DNA from: an uncultured Lachnospiraceae bacterium
Lineage (GTDB): Bacteria > Bacillota > Clostridia > Lachnospirales > Lachnospiraceae
Direction: 5' to 3'
DNA length: 64,000 nucleotides
Assembly: GCA_910586555.1 (NCBI GenBank)
Contig: CAJUJY010000014.1
Location: 4,226 to 68,225, forward strand
A program made the translations under genes and the position numbers. Shown piece after piece: positions 26,090 to 34,639 of the stretch. Below the pieces are notes generated by a model that saw only the letters and a list, made by a program, of their open reading frames with translations, ran no database searches and was not told where the DNA came from. Position 1 is the first letter of the stretch. Each line of letters begins with the position of its first letter.

Positions 26090-26121
26090 GTTTATAGAAA
26101 GACAGAAAGGCATGATAAGTT

Positions 26122-26310
26122 ATGGCAGCAAAGAAGATGACGCTTGAACAGTCATTTGAAAGTCTTAGCAGTATTATAGGGCAGTTACAGGACGGAAACC
26201 TTACACTTGAGGAGTCATTTAAAATGTACGAGGAAGGCATGAAACTTGTAAAAAACTGCAATGATGCACTGGATAAAGTTGAAAAGAAACTGGTTATAAT
26301 AGAAACATAA
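26122..26310 (+). CDS. xseB: exodeoxyribonuclease VII small subunit
   Basis: This 62-residue helical hairpin protein has LEQSFESLSSIIGQLQDGNL and LEESFKMYEEGMKLVKNC, the standard XseB signature. It binds the coiled coil of XseA. It lies directly after xseA and before ispA. Confidence 0.95.
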   Translation: MAAKKMTLEQSFESLSSIIGQLQDGNLTLEESFKMYEEGMKLVKNCNDALDKVEKKLVIIET

Positions 26311-26345
26311 AAATATTTAAGCCCCCTTGCAAAGCCAGGGGTAAA

Positions 26346-26400
26346 GATTTGTGCCTGCGGCAAGAAGAATCCTGCGGGTACTGGAAAGGTATGGTTTTTT
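26346..26400 (+). promoter_or_regulatory. conserved intercistronic leader element, copy 2 (before ispA)
   Basis: GATTTGTGCCTGCGGCAAG ... CCTGCGGGTACTGGAAAGG ... TTTTTT ends directly at ATG 26401. Just upstream is a hairpin CCCCTTGC (26323-26330), loop AAA, GCCAGGGG (26334-26341) with one mismatch. GTGCCT can pair with AGGTAT through G-U pairs, so the pairing seen in copies 1 and 3 is kept although the right arm differs. Confidence 0.75.
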
Positions 26401-27300
26401 ATGGATAAAGAGGCTTTTAGAAAGCAGCTTTTAGAAGAAACAGAATGGATTAATAAAAAAATATATGGATTTCTGCCAGGGGATACCACATACCAGAAGA
26501 TAATAAGTGAAGCTATGGAGTACAGCCTTATGGCGGGAGGTAAGAGAATACGTCCTATGATTATGTGGGAAACTTATAAAATGTCTGGCGGAAAAGATGA
26601 AAGCCTTGTACTTCCATTTATGGCAGCTATAGAAATGATACACACATATTCACTTGTACATGATGACCTGCCAGCTATGGATAATGATGAGTACAGAAGG
26701 GGCAGGAAGACTACACATATAGTTTATGGTGAGGATATAGGCATACTGGCAGGTGATGCATTGCTTAATTATGCTTTTGAAACTGCTATGGCAGGTTTTA
26801 CAGACAGCAGCAATATAATGCTTAAGGCAGGTGCACTTAAGATCCTGGCAGCAAAGGCAGGTGTTTATGGCATGCTTGGCGGACAGGTTGTGGACGTTTT
26901 AAAAACAGGAAAACCTGTTTCAAAAGATGAACTTTTATTTATATACAGTTTAAAAACAGGTGCGCTGCTTGAAGCGGCATTTATGGCAGGCGCGCTGCTT
27001 GCAGGTGCAGACAGTGCCACTGTAGGAAAATTTGAAGAAGCAGGTTACTATACAGGACTTGCCTTCCAGATACAGGATGATATACTTGATATTACAAGTA
27101 CAGCAGAAGAACTTGGAAAACCAGTCCATAGTGATGAAAAAAATGAAAAGTCAACATATGTATCTTTATATGGAATGGATATGGCAGTAAAGGCAGTAAA
27201 GGATTATTCAGAAAAAGCGCTTGCAATCCTTAATAGCATGCCTGTACAGAATTTATATCTTAATACATTAGTTGAAATGCTGATTAAACGCAAAAAGTAA
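26401..27300 (+). CDS. ispA: geranyl/farnesyl diphosphate synthase
   Basis: This polyprenyl synthase of 299 residues condenses DMAPP and IPP to C10 or C15 diphosphates. The first Asp-rich motif is in LVHDDLPAMDNDE and the second in FQIQDDILDITS; GGKRIRPM near residue 48 is the IPP-binding region. It is followed after 12 bases by dxs, the first enzyme of the MEP pathway, so the two isoprenoid genes are coupled. Its start is preceded by the conserved leader instead of a simple ribosome binding site. Confidence 0.95.
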   Translation: MDKEAFRKQLLEETEWINKKIYGFLPGDTTYQKIISEAMEYSLMAGGKRIRPMIMWETYKMSGGKDESLVLPFMAAIEMIHTYSLVHDDLPAMDNDEYRRGRKTTHIVYGEDIGILAGDALLNYAFETAMAGFTDSSNIMLKAGALKILAAKAGVYGMLGGQVVDVLKTGKPVSKDELLFIYSLKTGALLEAAFMAGALLAGADSATVGKFEEAGYYTGLAFQIQDDILDITSTAEELGKPVHSDEKNEKSTYVSLYGMDMAVKAVKDYSEKALAILNSMPVQNLYLNTLVEMLIKRKK

Positions 27301-27312
27301 GGAGAAATTGTT

Positions 27313-29199
27313 GTGGAGGAGTTACTTGGAAGGATAAACCAGCCAAATGATATAAAAAATATAGATGCATGTGATTATAAAAGGCTTGCCTGGGAGATAA
27401 GGCGTTTTATTGTTAAAAATACCAGCCGTACAGGGGGACATTTATCTTCTAACCTTGGTGTTGTAGAACTGGCTATGGCAATCCACTTGTGCTGTGAACT
27501 GCCATATGACCAGATTATATGGGATGTCGGCCACCAGAGTTACGCACATAAAATACTTACAGGCAGGAAAAAGGAATTTGCAAAATTAAGGCAGCACGGG
27601 GGGATAAGCGGTTTTCCAAAGCGTGCAGAGAGTGCATGTGATGCATTTAATACAGGCCACAGTTCAACTTCAATAAGCGCTGCTATAGGGCTTGCCAAGG
27701 CAAGGGATATAAGGGACGGTGTACAAAAGATTTTTGCAGTAATTGGTGATGGTGCATTGTCCGGGGGCATGGCATATGAGGCCTTAAATAATGCAGCAAG
27801 GCTTAAATCAAACCTTATAATTGTATTAAATGATAACCAGATGTCTATTTCAAGGAATGTAGGCGGAATGGCGGGATATCTTGGAAATATAAGGACAAAT
27901 ACAAATTATATGGGACTTAAGGAAGATATTGAAAATATCCTTAAAAAAATGCCACATGCCGGGGAGAAAATTACTACAAGCATAAGAGGTTTTAAAGATG
28001 TGTTAAAAAGGGTATTTATCCCTGGAATGCTTTTTGAAGATATGGGGATTAAATATATAGGCCCTATAGACGGGCATGACATTAAAAAAATGGTATCTGC
28101 ATTTGACGGGGCATCAAAAGTAAAAGGGGCAGTACTTGTACATGTATGTACTAAAAAGGGAAAGGGCTATCCGCCAGCAGAAAAAAATCCTTCTTCATTT
28201 CATGGTGTAGCGCCATTTTTTGTACGTGACGGTTCTGCCAGGAAAAGTAAAGACGAAAAGGAAACTTATACAGATATATTTAGCCAAAGGATAACAGAAC
28301 TTGCTAAAGAAGATAAAAAAATAACAGCAGTGACAGCAGCAATGCCAGCAGGGACAGGGCTTGCCAAATTTGCAAAGAAGTTTCCAGAAAGGTTTTTTGA
28401 TGTAGGGATAGCAGAAGAACATGCAGTTACATTTGCAGCAGGAATGGCAGCAGGGGGGCTCCACCCTGTGGTTGCAATATATTCAACATTTTTGCAGAGG
28501 GCGTATGACCAGATACTGCATGATGTATGCCTTTGTGGCCTTAATGTTGTATTTGTTGTGGACAGGGCTGGTATAGTTGGCAGTGACGGGGAAACCCACC
28601 AGGGCATTTTTGATATAGCTTTTATGATGCCAATGCCAGGTTTAACCATTATGGCACCTAAAAATTCATGGGAACTTGGGGAAATGCTTTTATTTGCAGT
28701 TAAGCATAACGGGCCTGTGGCAATACGTTATCCAAGAGGGGCTGCATATACAGGGTTTTCAGGGCATAAACAGCCGTTGGAACATGGCAGGGGTGAATGG
28801 ATTGAAAAAGGACAGGATATAGTACTTCTGGCGGCTGGAAGCATGGTGGAAACAGCTATGGAAGTACATGGCATATTAAAGGAAAAGGGCTTTAATATAT
28901 CTGTTGCCAATATGCGCTTTTTAAAGCCTTTTGATACAGGGCTTTTAGAAGAGGCATTAAAAGGGCACAGTCTTTTAGTTACACTTGAAGAAGGCGTTGT
29001 TACAGGTGGTTTTGGACAGGCTGTGGCAAGGTGGGTTAATGACAGGGACAGAAGTATAAAAGTCCTTTGCACAGGGCTGCCTGATAAGTTTTTAGAACAT
29101 GGTTCTGTAGATATCTTAAAAGACAAATATGGGATTAGTGCAGGAAAAATTGCTGGAAGGGTGCTAGAGGCATATGAAAAAGAAAAAGGAAAGGCTTGA
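27313..29199 (+). CDS. dxs: 1-deoxy-D-xylulose-5-phosphate synthase
   Basis: Dxs joins pyruvate and glyceraldehyde-3-phosphate with TPP to make DXP, entry to the MEP isoprenoid pathway and thiamine/pyridoxal synthesis. The 628 residues show the TPP motif GDGALSGGMAYEALNNA, WDVGHQSYAHKILTGR, the transketolase segment DVGIAEEHAVTFAAGMA, and DRAGIVGSDGETHQG. The start is GTG 27313 with AAGGAG 9 bases upstream. The 3' end overlaps the next gene, tlyA, by 26 bases. Confidence 0.96.
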   Translation: MEELLGRINQPNDIKNIDACDYKRLAWEIRRFIVKNTSRTGGHLSSNLGVVELAMAIHLCCELPYDQIIWDVGHQSYAHKILTGRKKEFAKLRQHGGISGFPKRAESACDAFNTGHSSTSISAAIGLAKARDIRDGVQKIFAVIGDGALSGGMAYEALNNAARLKSNLIIVLNDNQMSISRNVGGMAGYLGNIRTNTNYMGLKEDIENILKKMPHAGEKITTSIRGFKDVLKRVFIPGMLFEDMGIKYIGPIDGHDIKKMVSAFDGASKVKGAVLVHVCTKKGKGYPPAEKNPSSFHGVAPFFVRDGSARKSKDEKETYTDIFSQRITELAKEDKKITAVTAAMPAGTGLAKFAKKFPERFFDVGIAEEHAVTFAAGMAAGGLHPVVAIYSTFLQRAYDQILHDVCLCGLNVVFVVDRAGIVGSDGETHQGIFDIAFMMPMPGLTIMAPKNSWELGEMLLFAVKHNGPVAIRYPRGAAYTGFSGHKQPLEHGRGEWIEKGQDIVLLAAGSMVETAMEVHGILKEKGFNISVANMRFLKPFDTGLLEEALKGHSLLVTLEEGVVTGGFGQAVARWVNDRDRSIKVLCTGLPDKFLEHGSVDILKDKYGISAGKIAGRVLEAYEKEKGKA

Positions 29200-30169
29200 T
29201 GTACTGCTTGTTAAAAGATGCCTGGCAGAATCCAGGGAAAAGGCTAAGGCGGTAATAATGGCAGGAGATGTGTTTGTAAACGGACAGCGTGAGGATAAAG
29301 CAGGAAGCACATTTTTTGAAGATGTAGTTATTGATGTAAAACAAACTTCAATGAAGTATGCCAGCAGGGGAGGGTTTAAGCTTGAAAAGGCTGTTTTATT
29401 ATGGGATATCTGCCTTGACGGGCTTATCTGCCTTGATGCAGGCTCTTCAACAGGAGGATTTACAGACTGCATGTTACAAAATGGTGCAGCAAAAGTTTAT
29501 GCTGTAGATGTTGGAACAAACCAGCTTGCGTGGAAACTGCGGAAAGACAGCCGGGTTGTTTCTATGGAAAAGACTAATATAAGATATATAACACATAATG
29601 ACATTCCTTGTGATATAAGTTTTGCCTCAATAGATGTTGCCTTTATATCACTTACAAAGGTACTTGTCCCGGTACGTATGCTTCTTGGCAGCAAAGGAAG
29701 GGTTGTGTGCCTTATAAAGCCGCAGTTTGAGGCAGGACGTGAAAAAGTCGGCAAAAAAGGGGTAGTGCGTGATAAGGCAATACATCTTGAAGTTATTGGA
29801 AATATTATGGTTTATGCATTATCTGTGGGGTTTTTAATACTTGGTTTAAGTTATTCGCCAATAAAAGGGCCAGAGGGCAATATAGAATATCTTCTATATC
29901 TGGAAAAAAATGAAAACATTACAGATAATAATATTCCAGACAGTACTGCTTCTGGCAAAGACACTAAGGATATTGCACATAATAATATCCAGGATAAAAA
30001 TATTGCGCATAATGATATCTGGGATAAAAATATCCAGAATATAGAAATTCCAGACGGGACGGATATTAATATAGAAAGGCTTAATAAAGCAAGGGAAGAA
30101 TTTAATTTAAAATACAGGAAGCTTGCAGAGGATATTACAGAACAGGCACATACAGACCTGGATAAGTGA
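29174..30169 (+). CDS. tlyA: TlyA-family rRNA 2'-O-methyltransferase with long repetitive tail
   Basis: The N-terminal S4 domain (about residues 6-66) is followed by an FtsJ-like methyltransferase with the SAM loop DAGSSTGGFTDC near residue 88 and the segment SFASIDVAFISL. Family members methylate 16S and 23S rRNA. The protein is 331 residues instead of the usual 260-275. The extra C-terminal part holds Asn/Asp/Ile repeats of the IAHN-IQDKN type (about residues 255-300). The gene overlaps dxs and sits in the conserved dxs-tlyA-nadK-argR order. Confidence 0.92.
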   Translation: MKKKKERLDVLLVKRCLAESREKAKAVIMAGDVFVNGQREDKAGSTFFEDVVIDVKQTSMKYASRGGFKLEKAVLLWDICLDGLICLDAGSSTGGFTDCMLQNGAAKVYAVDVGTNQLAWKLRKDSRVVSMEKTNIRYITHNDIPCDISFASIDVAFISLTKVLVPVRMLLGSKGRVVCLIKPQFEAGREKVGKKGVVRDKAIHLEVIGNIMVYALSVGFLILGLSYSPIKGPEGNIEYLLYLEKNENITDNNIPDSTASGKDTKDIAHNNIQDKNIAHNDIWDKNIQNIEIPDGTDINIERLNKAREEFNLKYRKLAEDITEQAHTDLDK

Positions 30170-30181
30170 GGATTGGCTATA

Positions 30182-31048
30182 ATGGAGCATTTTTGTATTA
30201 TTACAAATAGTGGTAAAAAAGCAAACTATGATATGGTGCATCATATTATGAGATATATGGAAAAATATGGAAAGCAGTGTATTACACTTGAAAACCAGAT
30301 GTCGTCCTCGGCGGGCATAAGGCATTTTACAGATGTGTCCAAAATACCAGAAGATACAGAGTGTGTGATAGTCCTTGGCGGTGATGGCACAATGATACAG
30401 GCAGCAATAGACCTTGTACATAAGAACCTTCCGGTTATTGGTGTAAATACGGGAAACCTTGGCTTTCTTACAGAGGTGGAAAGTAATAATGTTGATATTG
30501 CATTAGATAAGCTTTTTAATAATGATTTTGCTATTGAAAGCAGGATAATGCTTAAGGAAATATCTTATTTTAAACAGCCTGACAGCCGTTCTTCTTGTTA
30601 TGCATTAAATGATATTGTTGTAAGTAAAAGGGGTGGTGCAAGGCTTATAACAATAAAAGTGTTTTTAAATAATGAACTTGCTGATATATACAGGGCAGAT
30701 GGCATAATAATATCAACACCTACTGGTTCAACAGGATATAATTTGTCAGCGGGCGGTCCTGTTTTAGTACCGCATCTTAAGGCCACAATAGTTACGCCAG
30801 TATGTCCCCATGCGCTGAATAAAAGAAGCCTTGTTGTAGATGTATCTGACAGGATAACACTTGAAATAGGGCAGACAAAAGAAACAGGGAAAGACTTTGC
30901 GGTAGTGGCAGCAGATGGAAGGAATGTAGGTGAGGTTTCTACAGGAAACAGGCTTGTAATAGAAGTGCCACATGCAGTAACACAGATTGTAAAACTTTCA
31001 GGCATAGGATTTTATGAAAAAATGCGCCAGAAGCTTAACCAGACATAA
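30182..31048 (+). CDS. nadK: NAD kinase
   Basis: NadK phosphorylates NAD to NADP. ATG 30182 is chosen because GTGAGG lies about 10 bases upstream; an in-frame TTG at 30173 is too close to it. The product has 288 residues. Family motifs are LGGDGTMIQA (about residue 63), GVNTGNLGFLTE, and the ATP-binding segment DGIIISTPTGSTGYNLSAGG (about residue 175). It is part of the tlyA-nadK-argR group. Confidence 0.95.
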   Translation: MEHFCIITNSGKKANYDMVHHIMRYMEKYGKQCITLENQMSSSAGIRHFTDVSKIPEDTECVIVLGGDGTMIQAAIDLVHKNLPVIGVNTGNLGFLTEVESNNVDIALDKLFNNDFAIESRIMLKEISYFKQPDSRSSCYALNDIVVSKRGGARLITIKVFLNNELADIYRADGIIISTPTGSTGYNLSAGGPVLVPHLKATIVTPVCPHALNKRSLVVDVSDRITLEIGQTKETGKDFAVVAADGRNVGEVSTGNRLVIEVPHAVTQIVKLSGIGFYEKMRQKLNQT

Positions 31049-31071
31049 CTTTGCCACTTAAAGGCAGTGGG

Positions 31072-31104
31072 TTTCTGGCTGCGGCAACCGAAAGGATTTT
31101 ATTT
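31072..31104 (+). promoter_or_regulatory. diverged copy of the intercistronic leader (before argR)
   Basis: TTTCTGGCTGCGGCAA (31072-31087) followed by CGAAAGGATTTTATTT ends at ATG 31105. It resembles the shortened copy at 48935 in length and order of blocks, but the GCC/GGC pairing arms are not kept. It may be a decayed member or chance similarity. Confidence 0.4.
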
Positions 31105-31563
31105 ATGAAAATAGAAAGACGGGCTAAAATACTGGAACTTATTGGAAAGTACCAGATTGAAACACAGGAAGAACTTGGCGCACGTCTTGAAGCGGCAGGT
31201 TTTCCAGTTACCCAGGCAACTATATCAAGGGATATACGTGAACTTAAGCTTACTAAAGTTACAGTAGATGGTGTACACCAGAAATATACACAGCTACAGG
31301 AAAAAGAAACAAATCTTTACAGTAAATATGTAAATGTGTTAAGAGATGGTTTTTTATATATGGAACAGGCAGAAAACATACTTGTAATACGGACGCTTTC
31401 AGGCATGGCAATGGCAGTAGCCGCTGCGGTTGATAATATTGAAATACCAGGGGTGGCAGGGACAATCGCAGGTGATGACACAGTTATGTGTGCAATACAT
31501 TCAACAGGTGAAGTTCCGAGGGTTATGGAAAAGATTGTAAAGTTTATGAAAGAAGGAAGTTAA
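31105..31563 (+). CDS. argR: arginine repressor
   Basis: ArgR/AhrC binds ARG boxes as an arginine-dependent hexamer. ATG 31105 is chosen since the family's N-terminal winged helix begins there (ERRAKILELIGKYQIETQEE, TQATISRDIRELKLTKV) and GAAAGG precedes it. This gives 152 residues, the normal length. The C-terminal arginine-binding segment GTIAGDDTVMCA is present. In most Clostridia recN follows; here an unrelated kinase-like gene does. Confidence 0.95.
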   Translation: MKIERRAKILELIGKYQIETQEELGARLEAAGFPVTQATISRDIRELKLTKVTVDGVHQKYTQLQEKETNLYSKYVNVLRDGFLYMEQAENILVIRTLSGMAMAVAAAVDNIEIPGVAGTIAGDDTVMCAIHSTGEVPRVMEKIVKFMKEGS

Positions 31564-31564
31564 A

Positions 31565-32182
31565 ATGATATCAATATGCCCAAAGTGCAGAAGCTATAAA
31601 TGGAATAATATTGTAGAGGATAATTATATTATCTGCCCTGATTGTGGAAAACGGTGGAGTTTTATTAAAAAGCCTTTGTATATAATTACAGGCTGTAGCG
31701 GGGCTGGCAAAACAACTGTTGCACAAACATTACAGAAATTAACCACAGATTATGTAGTGCTTGATGCAGACATTTTCTATAATATTATGCCTCATGAAAA
31801 TGAAGAAGATTATTTAAACCAGATAGAACAGATATACAATATTTCAAAAAATATTACACAGTGCCAGAAATCTGTTATCTGGACAATGACAGGAAATATA
31901 GATAAATTATTTAAAGCATATAATGCCAGGTTTTTTGATGGAATAAATGTACTGGCAATTGTGTGCAGTGATAAGGAATTAAGGAAAAGAATGACAGAAG
32001 GACGTAAAATTACTGATGAAAACTGGATTTGCGATTCTTCCAGGTATAACAGTTATTTAAGGACACATAATAAAATTGGTGATGTTTTTTTCCAGGCATT
32101 GGATACGGATAATAAAACCCCACGTGAAACTGCAGAAAGTATTATTGCATGGATAAATTCCAAATCAGGAGAAATGTTGTAA
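31565..32182 (+). CDS. zinc-ribbon P-loop kinase of unknown substrate
   Basis: A zinc ribbon with CPKC (residues 5-8) and CPDC (24-27) is joined to a small P-loop domain with Walker A GCSGAGKT (about 43-50). A DAD motif follows near residue 69, which resembles gluconate/shikimate/adenylyl-sulfate-type kinases. A likely lid or arginine segment is KELRKRMTEGR. No specific substrate can be named. It begins 1 base after argR with GAAGGAAG inside the argR end as ribosome binding site, so it is co-translated with argR. The zinc ribbon could hold RNA or DNA or be structural. Confidence 0.75.
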   Translation: MISICPKCRSYKWNNIVEDNYIICPDCGKRWSFIKKPLYIITGCSGAGKTTVAQTLQKLTTDYVVLDADIFYNIMPHENEEDYLNQIEQIYNISKNITQCQKSVIWTMTGNIDKLFKAYNARFFDGINVLAIVCSDKELRKRMTEGRKITDENWICDSSRYNSYLRTHNKIGDVFFQALDTDNKTPRETAESIIAWINSKSGEML

Positions 32183-32198
32183 GAAAGGGGAATAAGGT

Positions 32199-32564
32199 AT
32201 GGGAATGGATTTAGATTTCTGGAAGTACAAGGAAGGTGCTTCACATAATGATGGTAAAGTTTATGAACTTGCATGTTGTGATGGCAAGGTGCTTGAAGAA
32301 CTGGAAAACCTGCCATCAGACAGTATTCTTGAAGATATTGCCTATGCTTTTAAAGGGTGGGATGCTATAGACAGATATAATTACGAAAGCAAAAATACAA
32401 GTGGTTCTTTCCAGGTTTTTACAACAGGACAGATTGCCAGGTTTGACTGTTATGGAATGGAAAACAAGGATATAAATTTAATTATAGATATTATGCATAA
32501 ATATGGCTGCCCGTTATATGACCCGCAAGTTCCGCAAAGGTTTGATACATGGACAGCACAATAA
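32199..32564 (+). CDS. small hypothetical protein
   Basis: I do not recognise this 121-residue protein. It begins MGMDLDFWKYKEG and contains KVYELACCDGK and FDCYGMENKDINLIIDIM. It has no membrane segment and no repeat. It starts 16 bases after the kinase gene behind AAGGGG and is followed by a terminator, so it ends that operon. Codon use matches neighbours. A regulatory or accessory role with the kinase is possible but not shown. Confidence 0.7.
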   Translation: MGMDLDFWKYKEGASHNDGKVYELACCDGKVLEELENLPSDSILEDIAYAFKGWDAIDRYNYESKNTSGSFQVFTTGQIARFDCYGMENKDINLIIDIMHKYGCPLYDPQVPQRFDTWTAQ

Positions 32565-32569
32565 TATTT

Positions 32570-32613
32570 AAAACTGTCCCATAAGACAAAGGGCTGCCTG
32601 TGGGACAGTTTTT
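32570..32613 (+). terminator. bidirectional intrinsic terminator
   Basis: AAAACTGTCCCA (32570-32581) pairs with TGGGACAGTTTT (32601-32612), with T-runs on both strands. It ends the argR-side operon on plus and the LysR gene on minus. Confidence 0.85.
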
Positions 32614-32618
32614 ATATT

Positions 32619-33509
32619 TTAATTTCCAGCAAATTCTTGCTGCTGGTATTTTTTTAATATATGTTTATATAATGTCCTTGCCGCTGGTGCCATAAACCCA
32701 GGGTTTAATGTTGCAATTCCTATTATCCTGTATGTTTCAGGTTCTACAGGGTAACAGTCAACTTTATATGGTATATCATTCATTACCATTTCTGGCATAA
32801 TGCATATACCAAAACCATTAGCAACCATTGCTATTGTTGATAAATCATCTACAACATGGTAGTTTGACTGTATATTAAATGAATTTTCCTTAAGGAAATT
32901 CTGTATATCAGCATCTGTTGATTCCCGTTGTGTCACAAACTGGTGGCACCGCATTTCATCAATACCCATATAATTTTTATTTCCTGTTTTTATTGTGCCT
33001 TTTGGCATTACACATAAAAGCCTGTCTTTATATAGTGGCTGTATTGGTATATCACATGCACTTGATACAGATAAAAAGCCAAGGTCTGTAACCCCGTTTT
33101 TTATCCAGTATGCCACATCATCATATGTTCCCTGGAATATTTCTATTGTTATATCCGGATATAATTTTTTAAACGAATTTAATATATCTGGTATCCAGTT
33201 AGTACATACACTTGAAAAACAGCCTATTTTAACTTTGCCCTGTTTAAGCCCGTTAAATTCTGCAACTGCCTGCTGTAAACTTTCATCACTGTTTAATACA
33301 GCATTAACATAAGGCAGCAGGTGTCCGCCATAGTTAGTAAGGGTAACCCCTGTTTTACTTCTGATTAGCAGTGAGAATCCAAGTTCATTTTCCATAGAGG
33401 ATATGGCATGGCTTATTGCTGACGGGGTAAGGCCAAGAATATCTGCTGCCTTTCTGAAACTTCCTTGTTCAGCAACTGTTTTGAATACCTGGTATGTTAA
33501 TAAAGTCAT
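32619..33509 (-). CDS. LysR-family transcriptional regulator
   Basis: This 296-residue protein has the N-terminal LysR helix-turn-helix (TYQVFKTVAEQGSFRKAADI, then LTPSAISHAISSMENELG) at about residues 4-43. A two-lobed effector domain follows, with VKIGCFSSVCTNWIPDIL near residue 92. It lies 78 bases downstream of porB on the same strand, so it may share its transcript or have its own start in the gap. LysR proteins usually act on divergent genes; here the nearest target in the same direction is porB. The effector is unknown. Confidence 0.92.
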   Translation of the reverse strand: MTLLTYQVFKTVAEQGSFRKAADILGLTPSAISHAISSMENELGFSLLIRSKTGVTLTNYGGHLLPYVNAVLNSDESLQQAVAEFNGLKQGKVKIGCFSSVCTNWIPDILNSFKKLYPDITIEIFQGTYDDVAYWIKNGVTDLGFLSVSSACDIPIQPLYKDRLLCVMPKGTIKTGNKNYMGIDEMRCHQFVTQRESTDADIQNFLKENSFNIQSNYHVVDDLSTIAMVANGFGICIMPEMVMNDIPYKVDCYPVEPETYRIIGIATLNPGFMAPAARTLYKHILKKYQQQEFAGN

Positions 33510-33587
33510 ATTTATGCACCTTATTTCTTAATGTGGAATAATTTATCCAGGAATTAAGAAAATATTAATAAACAGCCTGGGAAAATT

Positions 33588-34541
33588 TCAGGCTTTAGTT
33601 TCCTTTGAACATTTATATAGTAAATCTTCCCACCTTCTGTCAACTTCTGCCTGGAACTGTTCTATAAGCCCTTCATTTCCCTTTTTAAACAGGTGTTTAA
33701 ACCTTCCCTGTACCCTTAGGAAATCTTCTATTGGGAGTTTTTTTGCAGGTTTATAGGATAATGTCCATTTGCCGTGGTCAACTTCAAACAGAGGCCAGTA
33801 ACAGGTTTCAACTGCAAGCCTGCATATTTCCATGATTTCAGAAGTTTCATACCTCCAGCCCCTTGGACATGGTGTCATTATATTAAGGAATGACGCGCCT
33901 TCTGTATATATTGCCCTTTCTGATTTTATATGTATGTCTTTAAAATCTTTAGTAAATGTAGTCTGGGCAACGTAAGGTACATAATGGTCTGCAATAATGC
34001 TTGTCAGATCTTTGCGGTTCTGCATTTTGCCATTGGATTTCTTGCCAACAGGCGTAGTAGTTGTATCTGCATATACAGGTGTAGCGGAAGAACGCTGTAT
34101 TCCTGTATTCATATAAGCACCATTGTCATAACATACATAAACTATGTCATGGCCGCGTTCCATTGCACCAGAAAGTGACTGGAAACCTATATCATATGTG
34201 CCGCCGTCACCGCCAAATGTTATAAATTTAAATGTTTCTTCCTTAGGTATTTTCCCACGCTTTTTTAATACCCTGTATGCAGTTTCTACACCACTTAATG
34301 TAGCACCTGCATTTTCAAATGCATTGTGTATATAACTGTCTTCCCATGATGTATATGGGTACATAAAAGAAGAAACCTCAAGACAGCCTGTAGCATTTCC
34401 TATAACAGCCCTGTCACCTTCATGCAAAGAGCGCAGTACAGCCCGTACTGCTATTGTAGAGCCACAACCGGCACACATGCGGTGGCCTGGTGCCAGGCGT
34501 TCTGGTTTATCCATCATTGTTTTTAAACTATAATTATCCAT
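33588..34541 (-). CDS. 2-oxoacid (pyruvate):ferredoxin oxidoreductase beta subunit, orphan
   Basis: The beta subunit binds TPP and a [4Fe-4S] cluster in enzymes that oxidise pyruvate or another 2-oxoacid with CoA and ferredoxin. Visible are the cluster/TPP motif HRMCAGCGSTIAVRA (about residues 20-34), GNATGCLEVSS, the TPP motif FGGDGGTYDIGFQSLSGAM (about 108-126) and the CPRGWRYETSE segment. The length of 317 is normal for PorB. No alpha, gamma or delta subunit gene is next to it; the upstream 416 bases are non-coding. It may pair with subunits encoded elsewhere. Start follows AAGGAGGAAT. Confidence 0.9.
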   Translation of the reverse strand: MDNYSLKTMMDKPERLAPGHRMCAGCGSTIAVRAVLRSLHEGDRAVIGNATGCLEVSSFMYPYTSWEDSYIHNAFENAGATLSGVETAYRVLKKRGKIPKEETFKFITFGGDGGTYDIGFQSLSGAMERGHDIVYVCYDNGAYMNTGIQRSSATPVYADTTTTPVGKKSNGKMQNRKDLTSIIADHYVPYVAQTTFTKDFKDIHIKSERAIYTEGASFLNIMTPCPRGWRYETSEIMEICRLAVETCYWPLFEVDHGKWTLSYKPAKKLPIEDFLRVQGRFKHLFKKGNEGLIEQFQAEVDRRWEDLLYKCSKETKA

Positions 34542-34565
34542 TATTTCTGTTATTCCTCCTTACCA

Positions 34566-34639
34566 GATATTTTATCTTAGATGTATTTATCTCAGATATT
34601 TTTATCCTGGATATATCTACCTTAGATATATTTATCTTT
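34566..34639 (-). repeat. five-unit 15-base tandem repeat upstream of porB
   Basis: Units read on plus: GATATTTTATCTTA (14), GATGTATTTATCTCA, GATATTTTTATCCTG, GATATATCTACCTTA, GATATATTTATCTTT (34566-34639). It lies in the 5' region of porB, just above the ribosome binding site. Read on minus it could encode an (I-S-K-I-K)-like pentapeptide repeat, but no long open frame supports that. Confidence 0.65.
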
